Part shown: positions 42,847-51,353 of the stretch, one piece after another | How the letters are laid out: each line of letters starts with the position of its first letter | Numbering within the stretch: position 1 is the first letter of the stretch | DNA from: an uncultured bacterium | Lineage (GTDB): Bacteria > Verrucomicrobiota > Lentisphaeria > Victivallales > UBA1829 | Assembly: GCA_902780135.1 (NCBI GenBank) | Contig: CACZEK010000010.1 | Coordinates: forward strand, 1-64,000 | DNA length: 64,000 nucleotides | Direction: 5' to 3' | The notes under the pieces: generated by a model | The model's database searches: none | What the model was told of the DNA's origin: nothing | What the model saw: only the letters and a program-made list of their open reading frames with translations | Translations under genes and position numbers: made by a program

Positions 42847-43800
42847 ATGAGCGAAACGAAGAACGAGTTCTCGGACTACCTGTTTCCGAACAATATCGCC
42901 TGCGGCGTGACGGAATCCGACGGCACGAAAATCATCAGCATGCTGCTGGATATGCTCAAGCGCCATTTCCCCCAGCTCAATATCGACGAGGCGCGCGCCG
43001 AGATCGAAAAACGCGAAAAAGTGTTCCCGTGCATCGTCGCGCCCGGCCTCGCCGTGCCGCATGCGCGCCTTTCCGGCATTGAATCCCCGATGGTCGCCAT
43101 CGCGTGCAGCCCCGCCGGGATCTTCTACGGGGGCAAGGATGTGACCACGCAGGTCATTTCCCTGAATATGAACATATCCGTCAATGTGATGGTGCTGATC
43201 CTGTCCCCGCTGGAGGACCCGAACCTGCACCTGCAGGTCATGTCCATGCTGGCGAAGTCGTTCTCCGATCCCGCGAGCATCCGCCAGGTCGCCGGGCTGA
43301 AGACTCCTGCCGAGGTCAGCTCGTTCTTCGCCACCGGAAAAGTCCAGATGCCGGAATACCTGCTCGCCAAAGACGTGATGCGCACCGACTTCACTCCGCT
43401 GCACGAGACGGACACCCTCCGCGAGGCGATCGACATTTTCGCCACCACGCAGAGCGCGTCCCTGCCGGTGGTCGACTCCGTGGGCGACCTGCGCGGCGTG
43501 CTGTCGCTGAAGGACATCCTGTCCTACACGCTGCCCGAACACCTCCTCTGGATGGAAAACCTCTCCCCGATCTACCGCTTCCAGCCGTTCGTCGACCTGC
43601 TGAAGAGCGCCGGCGACACGCGCGTTTCCGACATCATGCAGGAGCTCGGCGAGCCGGTCTCGGAAGACGTCCCGGCGATCCAGCTGGCGAAGCTCTTCCT
43701 GGAACAGGAGACGGCGCAGCTCATCATCACGGACAAGGACGGCCGCCTGGCGGGGCTGGTCTCCCTGCGCGAATTCTGCGCGAAGTTCTTCTGGGAATGA
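42847..43800 (+). CDS. PTS EIIA (fructose/Ntr type) domain fused to a CBS pair
   Basis: A 317-residue cytosolic regulator. Residues about 10-160 are a PTS EIIA type 2 domain with the phosphorylatable His 72 in AVPHARL. Residues about 173-317 hold two CBS motifs (AKDVMRTDFTPLHETDTLREA ... GDLRGVLSLKDIL in parts; the second around DIMQELGEP ... GRLAGLVSLREF) that bind adenine nucleotides. A very strong AGGAGG site precedes the ATG. The next gene is an ion antiporter, 47 bases on. EIIA-CBS proteins commonly sit beside cation or anion transporters and probably tune them by phosphorylation and adenylate state; that is inference here. Confidence 0.88.
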   Translation: MSETKNEFSDYLFPNNIACGVTESDGTKIISMLLDMLKRHFPQLNIDEARAEIEKREKVFPCIVAPGLAVPHARLSGIESPMVAIACSPAGIFYGGKDVTTQVISLNMNISVNVMVLILSPLEDPNLHLQVMSMLAKSFSDPASIRQVAGLKTPAEVSSFFATGKVQMPEYLLAKDVMRTDFTPLHETDTLREAIDIFATTQSASLPVVDSVGDLRGVLSLKDILSYTLPEHLLWMENLSPIYRFQPFVDLLKSAGDTRVSDIMQELGEPVSEDVPAIQLAKLFLEQETAQLIITDKDGRLAGLVSLREFCAKFFWE

Positions 43801-43847
43801 CCGCGGCGCAACGAATACGAGATAACTAAAGAAAGGCTACAGATACC

Positions 43848-45596
43848 ATGTCGGAAGAATCCTCCTCCATTTCCGTCAAATACTTTGTTTCGCGTTTCCT
43901 GATCCTGCTCGCCGTGAGCCTGTTCGTGGGACTCGGCGGCTTCTTCTCCGGCGCGCTCCTCTCGCACCAGGCCGTCGCCTGCGCCGTCTTCATCGGCCTC
44001 ATCATGGGCACGCTCTTCTTCTGGAAATTCCGTCTCGCCCTGGCGTTCCTCGGCCTCGCGGTCCTGATCTTCACCGGCTCGCTCGACATCCCGCACTTCG
44101 TGCAGTCGTCCTCGCTGGAAGTGATCCTGTTCCTGGTCGGCATGATGGTCATCGTGGGCGCGCTGCGCGACCTCGGCTTCTTCACGTGGATCGTGCAGCT
44201 GATCGTGGAAATGCCGAACCTGTCCGGCATGAAGTTCATCACGGTCACGAGCGTGGCGTCCGCGCTGCTCGCCTGCGCCGTCGACGAAGTTACCTCGATC
44301 ATCTTCATCTCCACCCTGATCTTCCAGGTCTGCGACCGCCTGAAGCTGAACCCGACCCCGTACATCCTGATCGCCGTGCTCGCCACGAACATCGGCAGCT
44401 CCGGCACCATGATGGGCAACCCGGTCGGCATCTACATCGGCACGAAGGGCGGCCTCACGTTCGGCGACTTCATGATGTGGGCGTTCCCGGTCATGCTCGT
44501 TTCGCTGTTCAGCGTGGTCGCGCTCCTGCTCTTCCTCTTCCGCAAGGAGCTGAAGAAGTTCGACGTGAGCCTGCAGAACCGCCTGGCGCAGGGGCTTTCG
44601 CTGGCTCCGCGCGTGAAAGTGCCGTACAAGCCCGGCCTGATCCTCCTCGTCTGCACCGTGTGCGCCATCGCATCCCACCACCCGACCGAAGAGCTCCTCG
44701 GCCTGCCGAAGAACACCGTCCTGATCGTCGCCCCGCTCGTCTGCTCCGGCATCGTCATGATCATCAAGCAGAACCGCGCCCGCTACTACATCGAACGCGA
44801 AGTCGACTGGTGGACGCTGATCTTCTTCATGCTCCTCTTCGCCGTCGCCGGCACGCTCGAATACACCAAGGTCGACCTCGTGATGGCGAACGGCTTCTCC
44901 AAGATCTGCGGCACCAGCCCCTACGAGCTCGTCCCGTTCATCTTCTTCTCCTCCGCAGTCGGGTCCGCGTTCGTCGACAACGTGATCTTCGTGGCGGCGT
45001 TCTGCCCCGTGATCGAACAGCTCTCCCAGAGCGTGAAGGACTTCCCGCTGTGGTGGGCGCTCCTTTTCGGCGCATGCTTCGGCGGCAACATCACCATGAT
45101 CGGCAGTACGGCGAACATCGTCGCGCTCGGCATGCTCGAAAAGCGTCCGTCCGCCTCGCACGTCACCTTCATGAAATGGCTCGCGGTCGGCCTCCCCGCC
45201 ACGCTCCTTTCCGGCGTTATTGTCGTTACCGTCATTCTGGCCTTGAATCCGCTTATGGCGGACCGTCCCGCCGACCTGAACTTCGAGAAGGTCGACAAGG
45301 CGAGCGGACATCATTTCGCGGGCAAGCTCGCGCATTTCGAAGTCTCCGCCATCCGCGCGTACGATTCCGGCGCGGCCGCGCCCGCCGTCGAGTTCGAAGG
45401 CCGCGACAACTACACGTTTGCGACCGCGTTCGGCAAGAACGCCGACGAGGCCATCCCCGTGGCGCTGCCGAAGGACGTCGAGCTGACCGAATCCGCCACG
45501 ACGCTCACCGGCGCCATGTACAGCGTGCCGGAATCCGACGCGAAGTACCCGGTCCTGCTCGTCGTGAAGGACGCGAAGCCCGTCAAGACGAAATAA
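43848..45596 (+). CDS. NhaD/ArsB-type ion transporter
   Basis: A 582-residue polytopic protein of the ion-transporter superfamily. Twelve or so helices; IT-family marks include AVDEVTSIIFISTL, ATNIGSSGTMMGNPVGI (conserved NxGSxxTxxGNP), and in the second half GSAFVDNVIFVAAF and GGNITMIGSTANIV. These are typical of NhaD Na+/H+ antiporters. After the last helix there is an unusual soluble domain of about 100 residues (from about 480). It probably forms an operon with the EIIA-CBS regulator. Anion transport of the SLC13 type cannot be excluded by eye. Confidence 0.87.
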   Translation: MSEESSSISVKYFVSRFLILLAVSLFVGLGGFFSGALLSHQAVACAVFIGLIMGTLFFWKFRLALAFLGLAVLIFTGSLDIPHFVQSSSLEVILFLVGMMVIVGALRDLGFFTWIVQLIVEMPNLSGMKFITVTSVASALLACAVDEVTSIIFISTLIFQVCDRLKLNPTPYILIAVLATNIGSSGTMMGNPVGIYIGTKGGLTFGDFMMWAFPVMLVSLFSVVALLLFLFRKELKKFDVSLQNRLAQGLSLAPRVKVPYKPGLILLVCTVCAIASHHPTEELLGLPKNTVLIVAPLVCSGIVMIIKQNRARYYIEREVDWWTLIFFMLLFAVAGTLEYTKVDLVMANGFSKICGTSPYELVPFIFFSSAVGSAFVDNVIFVAAFCPVIEQLSQSVKDFPLWWALLFGACFGGNITMIGSTANIVALGMLEKRPSASHVTFMKWLAVGLPATLLSGVIVVTVILALNPLMADRPADLNFEKVDKASGHHFAGKLAHFEVSAIRAYDSGAAAPAVEFEGRDNYTFATAFGKNADEAIPVALPKDVELTESATTLTGAMYSVPESDAKYPVLLVVKDAKPVKTK

Positions 45597-45625
45597 CCGG
45601 ATCCTTCCGATTCGTTTTATCCCGG

Positions 45626-45662
45626 AAGCCGACGAACTCACCTTCGCCGGCTTTCTTTTTTC
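45626..45662 (+). terminator. intrinsic terminator after the antiporter gene
   Basis: Stem AAGCCG-A-CGAA (45626-45636) with TTCG-C-CGGCTT (45643-45653), one mismatch, then TCTTTTTTC. Confidence 0.8.
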
Positions 45663-45780
45663 TGCGTTTTTTCATCGAATGCGTTTGACTTTTTGAATAT
45701 GCGGTGATACCTTTTTGAATTGATACCGTTTCAGTTAGGTTGTATCAGCCCATTCCATATCAGACCCGGAGCCGGATTCC

Positions 45781-47334
45781 ATGAAACACACTGCCTGCAA
45801 ACTGTTTGTTCCCGCCGCGGCACTGCTTCTCTGCGCCTTGTTTGCGCCTGTCCTGGGGCAGACCGCCGCGCCCGCCGCGAAAGAGACCGCCGCCCCGGCG
45901 AAGGAAACGCCCGCCGCGGAGGACAATGCGGCCCCGGCGGCTTCGAACGGTTCCGATTCGTTCCAGTATTTCGAATATCAGGTCATCACGGTCCCGAAAA
46001 AGACGCTTGCCGCGGCGGCGGAGTCCATGGGGCTTCCGAAGGATTCCCAGCCGACGGACGAGCTTCTGCCCGCGATCTACAAAGTCGGCGGCTACCGCGT
46101 GATCGGATATTCCGCCGGATACGCCGCGACCCGGATGCCCGTCGAATTCAAGATGTCGCGCACCGAGTTCTTCCCCGCGTTCTACATCCTGCCGAAAGAC
46201 GGCTCCGAGGAGGATGTGCCGTCCTCGTTTGACGACGGTCCGCAGGACGCGGACGACGGCGGCGACTACGCGGACGGCGGCGATCAGGACGGCGACGGCG
46301 AATACGAGGAGGTCGAGGATGACGGCGGCGATCCCTCCGACGACTATGTGAGCTCATACAACAACCTTGCTGGCATCTTCCCGTTCTTCGAAGACCCCAC
46401 GGTCACAGGCAACGAATTCTGCCTCGACATCCGGCCTCCGCGCATTTTCTTCATGGATTCCCTCATGCGGAAGATGAACGGCTTCTCGAACACCGACTAC
46501 GGCGCGTGGGGCACCGGGCAGGTGCCCGTCTTCGACGACAATTCCTTCTCCAGCACGCTCGCCGCGACCGGAGGCAAGCCCGCGATCGCCGCGATGGCGC
46601 AGTCCTCGGGCGCCTGGACCATTCACGTATTCTACACCAAAGCGCTCCCGATGCCGGAAAAGACCGTGCCCGCGAACGCCGAAAACAAACTCGTGCGGCT
46701 GGATTTCCAGATCGTGAGGGCGAAGTGGAACGACATCTGCGCAGCCGGGAACTCCGACGGCTGCCCCGGCATCCCGTCCGACGACCTCATGCGGAAACTC
46801 TCCGCGAAAAACCAGCTGCGCGACTTCTACAGCCCGTTTTTCCGCCTGGTCCCCTCGCAGGAACCCGTCTTCATCCGGCTCAACGCGAAAACGCAGTTCG
46901 TGCCGCTGAAGTGGATCCCCGCGCAGGACCCCGGTGTCCCCGCCATCCCGCTGAACAGCGAGGCGGTCTGGACCGGGACGACCCTCCAGGCGGCCGCCGG
47001 CATCCTCAACGACGGCGAGCTCGTGCGGCTGGACTACAGGTTCGAGAAGACCACCCAGACCGGATGGCGCAATTACCAGTATTCGTACTTCGGCGAACCG
47101 GTGGAGGAGCCCGCCCCGCTGCAGAACCGCTACGCGCGCCCGCAGAGACGGACCGAGCCGGAGATCCTGTCCGGCATGCTGAAACTGCCCATGCTCGACA
47201 CGACGGCGTTCCGGCAGTCGCTCTATCTGGAGGTCGGGAAGCCCGTCCTGGCGGCGCGCATCAGCAATCCCGCGTACCAGCCGGACACGCTGACGCTGCT
47301 CTTCGTGACGGCGACCGTCGAGGACGCGCAGTAA
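45781..47334 (+). CDS. exported acidic-loop protein, unknown
   Basis: A 517-residue exported protein: signal peptide 1-26 (ending PVLGQ), an Ala/Pro/Lys linker of about 30 residues, a first domain (60-140), an Asp/Gly/Glu-rich stretch of about 45 residues (about 142-186, DxDxDG-like words), then a larger beta-rich domain to the end. The acidic stretch resembles calcium-binding loops. No family recognised; it has no secretin or autotransporter signature. The end of the gene (47301-47331) is duplicated 60 bases downstream. The upstream gap holds two TTTTTGAAT...GATACC words (from 45703 and 45711 region) that may be promoter or operator parts. Confidence 0.75.
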   Translation: MKHTACKLFVPAAALLLCALFAPVLGQTAAPAAKETAAPAKETPAAEDNAAPAASNGSDSFQYFEYQVITVPKKTLAAAAESMGLPKDSQPTDELLPAIYKVGGYRVIGYSAGYAATRMPVEFKMSRTEFFPAFYILPKDGSEEDVPSSFDDGPQDADDGGDYADGGDQDGDGEYEEVEDDGGDPSDDYVSSYNNLAGIFPFFEDPTVTGNEFCLDIRPPRIFFMDSLMRKMNGFSNTDYGAWGTGQVPVFDDNSFSSTLAATGGKPAIAAMAQSSGAWTIHVFYTKALPMPEKTVPANAENKLVRLDFQIVRAKWNDICAAGNSDGCPGIPSDDLMRKLSAKNQLRDFYSPFFRLVPSQEPVFIRLNAKTQFVPLKWIPAQDPGVPAIPLNSEAVWTGTTLQAAAGILNDGELVRLDYRFEKTTQTGWRNYQYSYFGEPVEEPAPLQNRYARPQRRTEPEILSGMLKLPMLDTTAFRQSLYLEVGKPVLAARISNPAYQPDTLTLLFVTATVEDAQ

Positions 47335-47391
47335 GTTCGAGGCTGCGAAGAGCTTGCCATCTTCGTGACGGCGACCGTCGGGGACGCGCAG
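47301..47391. repeat. 31-bp direct repeat at the 3' end of the acidic-loop gene
   Basis: The 31 bases 47301-47331, which encode the last residues FVTATVEDAQ, recur at 47361-47391 with a single A-to-G change. Period 60. The second copy is outside the gene. This looks like a recent tandem duplication or repair scar. Confidence 0.9.
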
Positions 47392-47485
47392 GAAAGTAAG
47401 GCTTGGGGGGAGCGGTTTCCCCGCGATAACGGGCGGGAAAATGTCCATTTGAAATCCCGCCTTTGCAAGTTCCTGAAAATAAATA

Positions 47486-47571
47486 TGGTGCCGGAGGAGG
47501 GACTCGAACCCTCATGCCATCGCTGGCGCCAGATTTTGAGTCTAGTGCGTCTGCCATTTCGCCACTCCGGC
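47486..47571 (-). tRNA. tRNA-Leu (CAA)
   Basis: Minus strand, 86 bases including encoded CCA (47486-47488). Acceptor stem GCCGGAG (5' end 47571-47565) pairs with CTCCGGC; the anticodon stem CTAGA/TCTGG encloses loop CTCAAAA, anticodon CAA, which reads UUG. A long variable arm (type II tRNA) and the T loop GGGTTCGAGTCCC are present. Confidence 0.95.
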
Positions 47572-47693
47572 AACAGGAAACCATATTGTTTGCGCGGCTG
47601 AAAAAAAGCCGTCCGCCGGATCGTTCGAGCTGGCCGTCAAACGGGATCGCGGGGCAGGGCGGGCGTGCCGTGTGCAAACGGGTCTATCCAAAT

Positions 47694-47722
47694 ACAATAC
47701 CCCGGAATTCGCAAAAAATCAA
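47694..47722 (-). promoter_or_regulatory. promoter of tRNA-Leu
   Basis: Minus strand: -35 TTGATT (47717-47722), 17-base spacer, -10 TATTGT (47694-47699). Leads to a precursor with about 115 bases before the tRNA. Confidence 0.6.
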
Positions 47723-47830
47723 GCACGAACCCGAAAAAAGCCGGAAAAAGGGCCGCGACGTCATATCCGGGCTGAAAAAACGGACATCCGGCAGATTTGC
47801 CCGGAGATGTTTTCCTCCTCAGAAAATGCC

Positions 47831-48433
47831 TTAGGGATAACCATCAGTCAGAATTCCAGTCCCGTAGAACGAGAAAAAACATTGAAGGAAAACGTTTCCC
47901 CAGAAAACAAAGGCGGCAATGCAAAAAAGCGGATTCGCGCGGCATTGACGTGTCAGTACATAGACGCCGGTCCATAAAAACGGCATGGCGATAGCCGAGG
48001 AAGCAATGACATATCCCAGGATGAGGAATGCGATGTTTGTGATCTCCCAGTCAGGAAAGAACGGGGCGCAGCAGAACAGAATTATCAGTGCCGCCTGCAA
48101 TATGCTGAACTTCAGAGGCAGTGAATACCGTCGATCATCTTTGTGCCGAACATAGACATAGATCCAGAAAAACAGCAGGCAAACGGGAAGGGTGAATATG
48201 ACGACATAGAGCAGAATGAGGAATATGATGTTTGTGATCTCCCCGCCGGGAAAAAACGGGAAACAAAGCATCAGAATCATCTGGGCCGCATGCAGCAGGC
48301 ACAGGACCCATAACGGCTGCAGATGCCGGTGAAAGACTCTGTGCAGTTGATTGTCCATGACAATTAGAATCACGGTCGCGACCCAATCCAGTATGAGCTT
48401 TCGCACGAATGCCGCCTGTATGAAATCATCCAT
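47831..48433 (-). CDS. membrane protein with internal duplication, unknown
   Basis: A 200-residue hydrophobic protein with about five to six helices. Residues about 47-97 and 111-160 are copies of one two-helix unit: PFFPGGEITNIIFLILLYVV against PFFPDWEITNIAFLILGYVI, each followed by a hydrophobic helix ending xxVYV. The similarity is visible at DNA level too (ATGTTTGTGATCTCCC in both). The start at 48433 is the first plausible Met; the open frame upstream is Arg-rich shadow of der. Base composition is less GC-rich than its neighbours. No family recognised. Lies 122 bases after der, with no clear own promoter. Confidence 0.65.
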   Translation of the reverse strand: MDDFIQAAFVRKLILDWVATVILIVMDNQLHRVFHRHLQPLWVLCLLHAAQMILMLCFPFFPGGEITNIIFLILLYVVIFTLPVCLLFFWIYVYVRHKDDRRYSLPLKFSILQAALIILFCCAPFFPDWEITNIAFLILGYVIASSAIAMPFLWTGVYVLTRQCRANPLFCIAAFVFWGNVFLQCFFSFYGTGILTDGYP

Positions 48434-48555
48434 CTGCGTTTCCGTCCTCCGGTTTTTCTCCGTTCTTGTTCCGTCGTCCGGCCGCTCGGTGTGCTGTCCG
48501 TCTCCGCCCCGGTTCAGTCGTGGAAATATCTTTCCCGCGATGCGTCCGTCTCCGG

Positions 48556-50148
48556 TCAGTCCATGTCGGCGCGGCGTTTGTTCTGCGCGGAGACTTTCTT
48601 CTTGAAGCCGGACTTCTTTTTTGCGGTCTTCGCCTGCTTCGCGTTGGCGAACTTCTTCTTTGCGTTGCTGGAGCTTCCGGCGTGGTTCACGACCTCGGAA
48701 AGGTCGCGGCGGTCGCGTTCCTGCAGGACGATTCGGATGGGGACGCCGACGAGGTTGAAGGCGTTGCGGAAGTAGTTTGAGAGGTACGCCTTGTAGCTGT
48801 CGGCGCAGTAGTCGCGCTTGTTGATGAAGAGGATGAAGTGGGGCGGGGCGGTCTCGGTCATGGTGCCGTAGTAGATCTTGAGCGGCTTGAGCCCGACGAC
48901 CGGGGGCGCGGTGCGCGTGGTGGCGTCCTGGATCACGCGGTTCAGCATGGCGGTGGAGATGCGCGCGGAGAGCTGGGCGCGGACCTGTGCGATGAGGTCG
49001 AAGAGCGTGCCGAGGTTCTCGCCGGTGAGCGCGGAGACGAAGACGAGCGGGGCGTAGCTCATTTTCGGGAGGGAGGCGCGGAATTCGCGGACGAGCTCTT
49101 CGCGGGGCATCTTTTCGGGGCGTATGTCCCACTTGTTGACGACGAGGATGCAGCCCTTGCCGGACTCCTCGATCATGCGCGCGATGGTCTTGTCCTGCGA
49201 GGTGGCTTCGCCCTTGTCCGCCTCGACCACGAAGAGCACGATGTCGCAGGTGTCGAGGGAATGCTGGGCGCGCATCATGCTGTACTGCTCGACGGCGCCG
49301 TCGACCTTGGACTTCTTGCGGAGCCCGGCGGTGTCGACGAGGACCGCGCGGACGGTCTCGCTGTCGGAGCATTTCAGCTCGAATTCGACGTCGATGGAGT
49401 CGCGCGTGGTGCCCGCGACGTCGCTGACGATCACGCGGTCCTTGCCGATGAGGCGGTTCACGAGGGAGGACTTGCCGACGTTCGGGCGGCCGAGGACGGC
49501 GATCTTCAGGACGTGCGCGGCGAGCTCGGCGTCGGAGGGCTCGATGCCGGAGAGCGCGTCGTCCAGGACGTCCTCGATGCCGCGCTTGTGCAGGCAGGAG
49601 ACGGGGTGGATGTGCTCGAACCCGAGCGAGTGGAAATCGTCGGCGAGGAGGGCGTCCGCATGGTTGTCCGCCTTGTTCGCGATGAGGTAGACGGGCTTGC
49701 CGCAGGCGCGGAGGCGGTCGGCGATGCCGTGGTCGAGCGGGAGAAGTCCCGCCTGGACGTCCACGACGAACAGGATGGCGGCGGCGTCCTCGATGGCGGC
49801 GGCGACCTGCTCGGCGATGAGCTTGTCCCACTTGCCGACGGAGTTCGTCTCGTTCTCGAACATGCCGAGTCCGCCGGTGTCGATGAGGTTGAAACGGCGG
49901 CCCTGCCAGACGCCGGACGCACTGACGCGGTCGCGGGTCACGCCGCAGTCGAAATGCACGATCGCCTGGCGGCGTCCGAGGATGGCGTTGAAGAGGGAGG
50001 ATTTTCCGACGTTGGGGCGTCCCACGATGGCGAGGGAGGGCAGCTCCATGTGCGCGCAGGAGTCGATGAAGGACGCGGACACGGGTTCGGCGTCGTCGCG
50101 GCGGGTCTGTCTGCGCGGTCTGGTCTTCTGGATGCGTTTGCCTTTCAT
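48556..50148 (-). CDS. der: ribosome assembly GTPase Der (EngA)
   Basis: A 530-residue protein with two tandem GTPase domains, each with P-loop GRPNVGKSS, G3 (DTGGLG and DTAGLR), and G4 (NKAD and NKWD), followed by a KH-like domain (AMLNRVIQDA ... NKRDYCADSYKAYL). Required for 50S subunit maturation. It has a basic N-terminal extension of about 33 residues before the first G domain and a Lys/Ala-rich C-terminal tail of about 45 residues (AKKKSGFKKK type). AGGAG lies before ATG 50148. Confidence 0.95.
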   Translation of the reverse strand: MKGKRIQKTRPRRQTRRDDAEPVSASFIDSCAHMELPSLAIVGRPNVGKSSLFNAILGRRQAIVHFDCGVTRDRVSASGVWQGRRFNLIDTGGLGMFENETNSVGKWDKLIAEQVAAAIEDAAAILFVVDVQAGLLPLDHGIADRLRACGKPVYLIANKADNHADALLADDFHSLGFEHIHPVSCLHKRGIEDVLDDALSGIEPSDAELAAHVLKIAVLGRPNVGKSSLVNRLIGKDRVIVSDVAGTTRDSIDVEFELKCSDSETVRAVLVDTAGLRKKSKVDGAVEQYSMMRAQHSLDTCDIVLFVVEADKGEATSQDKTIARMIEESGKGCILVVNKWDIRPEKMPREELVREFRASLPKMSYAPLVFVSALTGENLGTLFDLIAQVRAQLSARISTAMLNRVIQDATTRTAPPVVGLKPLKIYYGTMTETAPPHFILFINKRDYCADSYKAYLSNYFRNAFNLVGVPIRIVLQERDRRDLSEVVNHAGSSSNAKKKFANAKQAKTAKKKSGFKKKVSAQNKRRADMD

Positions 50149-50281
50149 GGGGATCTCCTTTCAACGTGCGGAAACAAAAAGCGGAGGGGAAAATGGTTCG
50201 CGGCACCGTGTGGACGGATGACTCGGGGGCGGATTCCGTTCCGCCGCCGGGACGCTCGCGCACGATGCCGCGGATTGTATG

Positions 50282-50321
50282 TGCGGCCCCCGTTCGTGAT
50301 GAAACGAGGGCAGGGGCCGCA
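50282..50321 (-). other. inverted repeat after the GGGtGRT gene
   Basis: TGCGGCCCC (50282-50290) pairs with GGGGCCGCA (50313-50321) around a 22-base loop with more pairing inside (CGTT/AACG). It starts 19 bases past the stop of the gene at 50340. No T run, so termination is likely but not certain. Confidence 0.55.
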
Positions 50322-50339
50322 GATCGGTTTTGAGCCGGA

Positions 50340-51341
50340 TCAGGCCTTCATTGCCTGGGCGACCGCGACCGCGACGTCGACGGATGCGCCGACCATCGGG
50401 TTGTTGCCCATGCCGATGAGTCCCATCATCTCGACGTGCGCCGGGACGGAGGAGGAGCCCGCGAACTGGGCGTCGGAGTGCATGCGGCCCATGGTGTCTG
50501 TCATGCCGTAGCTGGCGGGGCCGGCGGCCATGTTGTCCGGGTGCAGGGTGCGGCCGGTGCCGCCGCCGGAAGCGACGGAGAAGAAGGGCTTGCCCGCGGC
50601 GACGCGCTCTTTCTTGTAGGTGCCCATGACGGGGTGCTGGAAGCGGGTCGGGTTGGTGGAGTTGCCGGTGATGGCGATGTCCACGCCTTCCTTCCACATG
50701 ATGGCGACGCCTTCGCGGACGTCGTCGGCGCCGTAGCAGCGGACGGCGGCGCGTTCGCCCTTGGAGTAGGCGGTTTCGGAGACGATCTTGAGTTCGCCGG
50801 TGTAGTAGTCGAACTCGGTCTCGACGCTGGTGAAGCCGTTGATGCGGGAGATGATCTGCGCGGCGTCCTTGCCGAGGCCGTTCAGGATGACGCGGAGCGG
50901 GTTCTTGCGGACCTTGTTCGCGGACTTGGCGAGACCGATCGCGCCTTCGGCGGCGGCGAAGGATTCGTGTCCGGCGCAGAAGGCGAAGCACTGGGTCTCC
51001 TCCTGGAGGAGCATGCTGGCGAGGTTGCCGTGTCCGAGGCCGACCTTGCGGTCGTCGGCGACGGAGCCGGGGATGCAGAAGCTCTGGAGGCCTTCGCCGA
51101 GGGTCTTGGCGATCTCGCTGGCGACGGTCTGGCCGCGCTTGATGGCGACGGCTGCGCCGACGAGGTAAGCCCAGCAGGCGTTTTCGAAGCAGATGGGCTG
51201 GATGTCGCGGACGCGCTGGATGATGTCGAGGCCTTTGGACTTGGTGATCTGTTCGGCTTCTTCGATGGAGGCGATCCCGTTGTCGTTCAGGAATTTATTG
51301 ATCTGCGCGATTCTGCGCTCGTAGCTTTCAAAAAGTGCCAT
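50340..51341 (-). CDS. GGGtGRT family protein
   Basis: A 333-residue protein of the conserved but uncharacterised GGGtGRT family (named for the motif, here GGGTGRTLHPDN at about residues 272-283). Other conserved stretches: GLGHGNLASMLLQEETQCFAFCAG, KGERAAVRCYGADD and TGNSTNPTRFQHP. No signal peptide or membrane helix, so cytosolic. It follows a NifU-like scaffold gene by 12 bases, a pairing I recall from other anaerobes. A role with Fe-S clusters or a metal-dependent reaction is inferred only from this neighbour. Confidence 0.85.
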   Translation of the reverse strand: MALFESYERRIAQINKFLNDNGIASIEEAEQITKSKGLDIIQRVRDIQPICFENACWAYLVGAAVAIKRGQTVASEIAKTLGEGLQSFCIPGSVADDRKVGLGHGNLASMLLQEETQCFAFCAGHESFAAAEGAIGLAKSANKVRKNPLRVILNGLGKDAAQIISRINGFTSVETEFDYYTGELKIVSETAYSKGERAAVRCYGADDVREGVAIMWKEGVDIAITGNSTNPTRFQHPVMGTYKKERVAAGKPFFSVASGGGTGRTLHPDNMAAGPASYGMTDTMGRMHSDAQFAGSSSVPAHVEMMGLIGMGNNPMVGASVDVAVAVAQAMKA

Positions 51342-51353
51342 GATGAACGCTCC

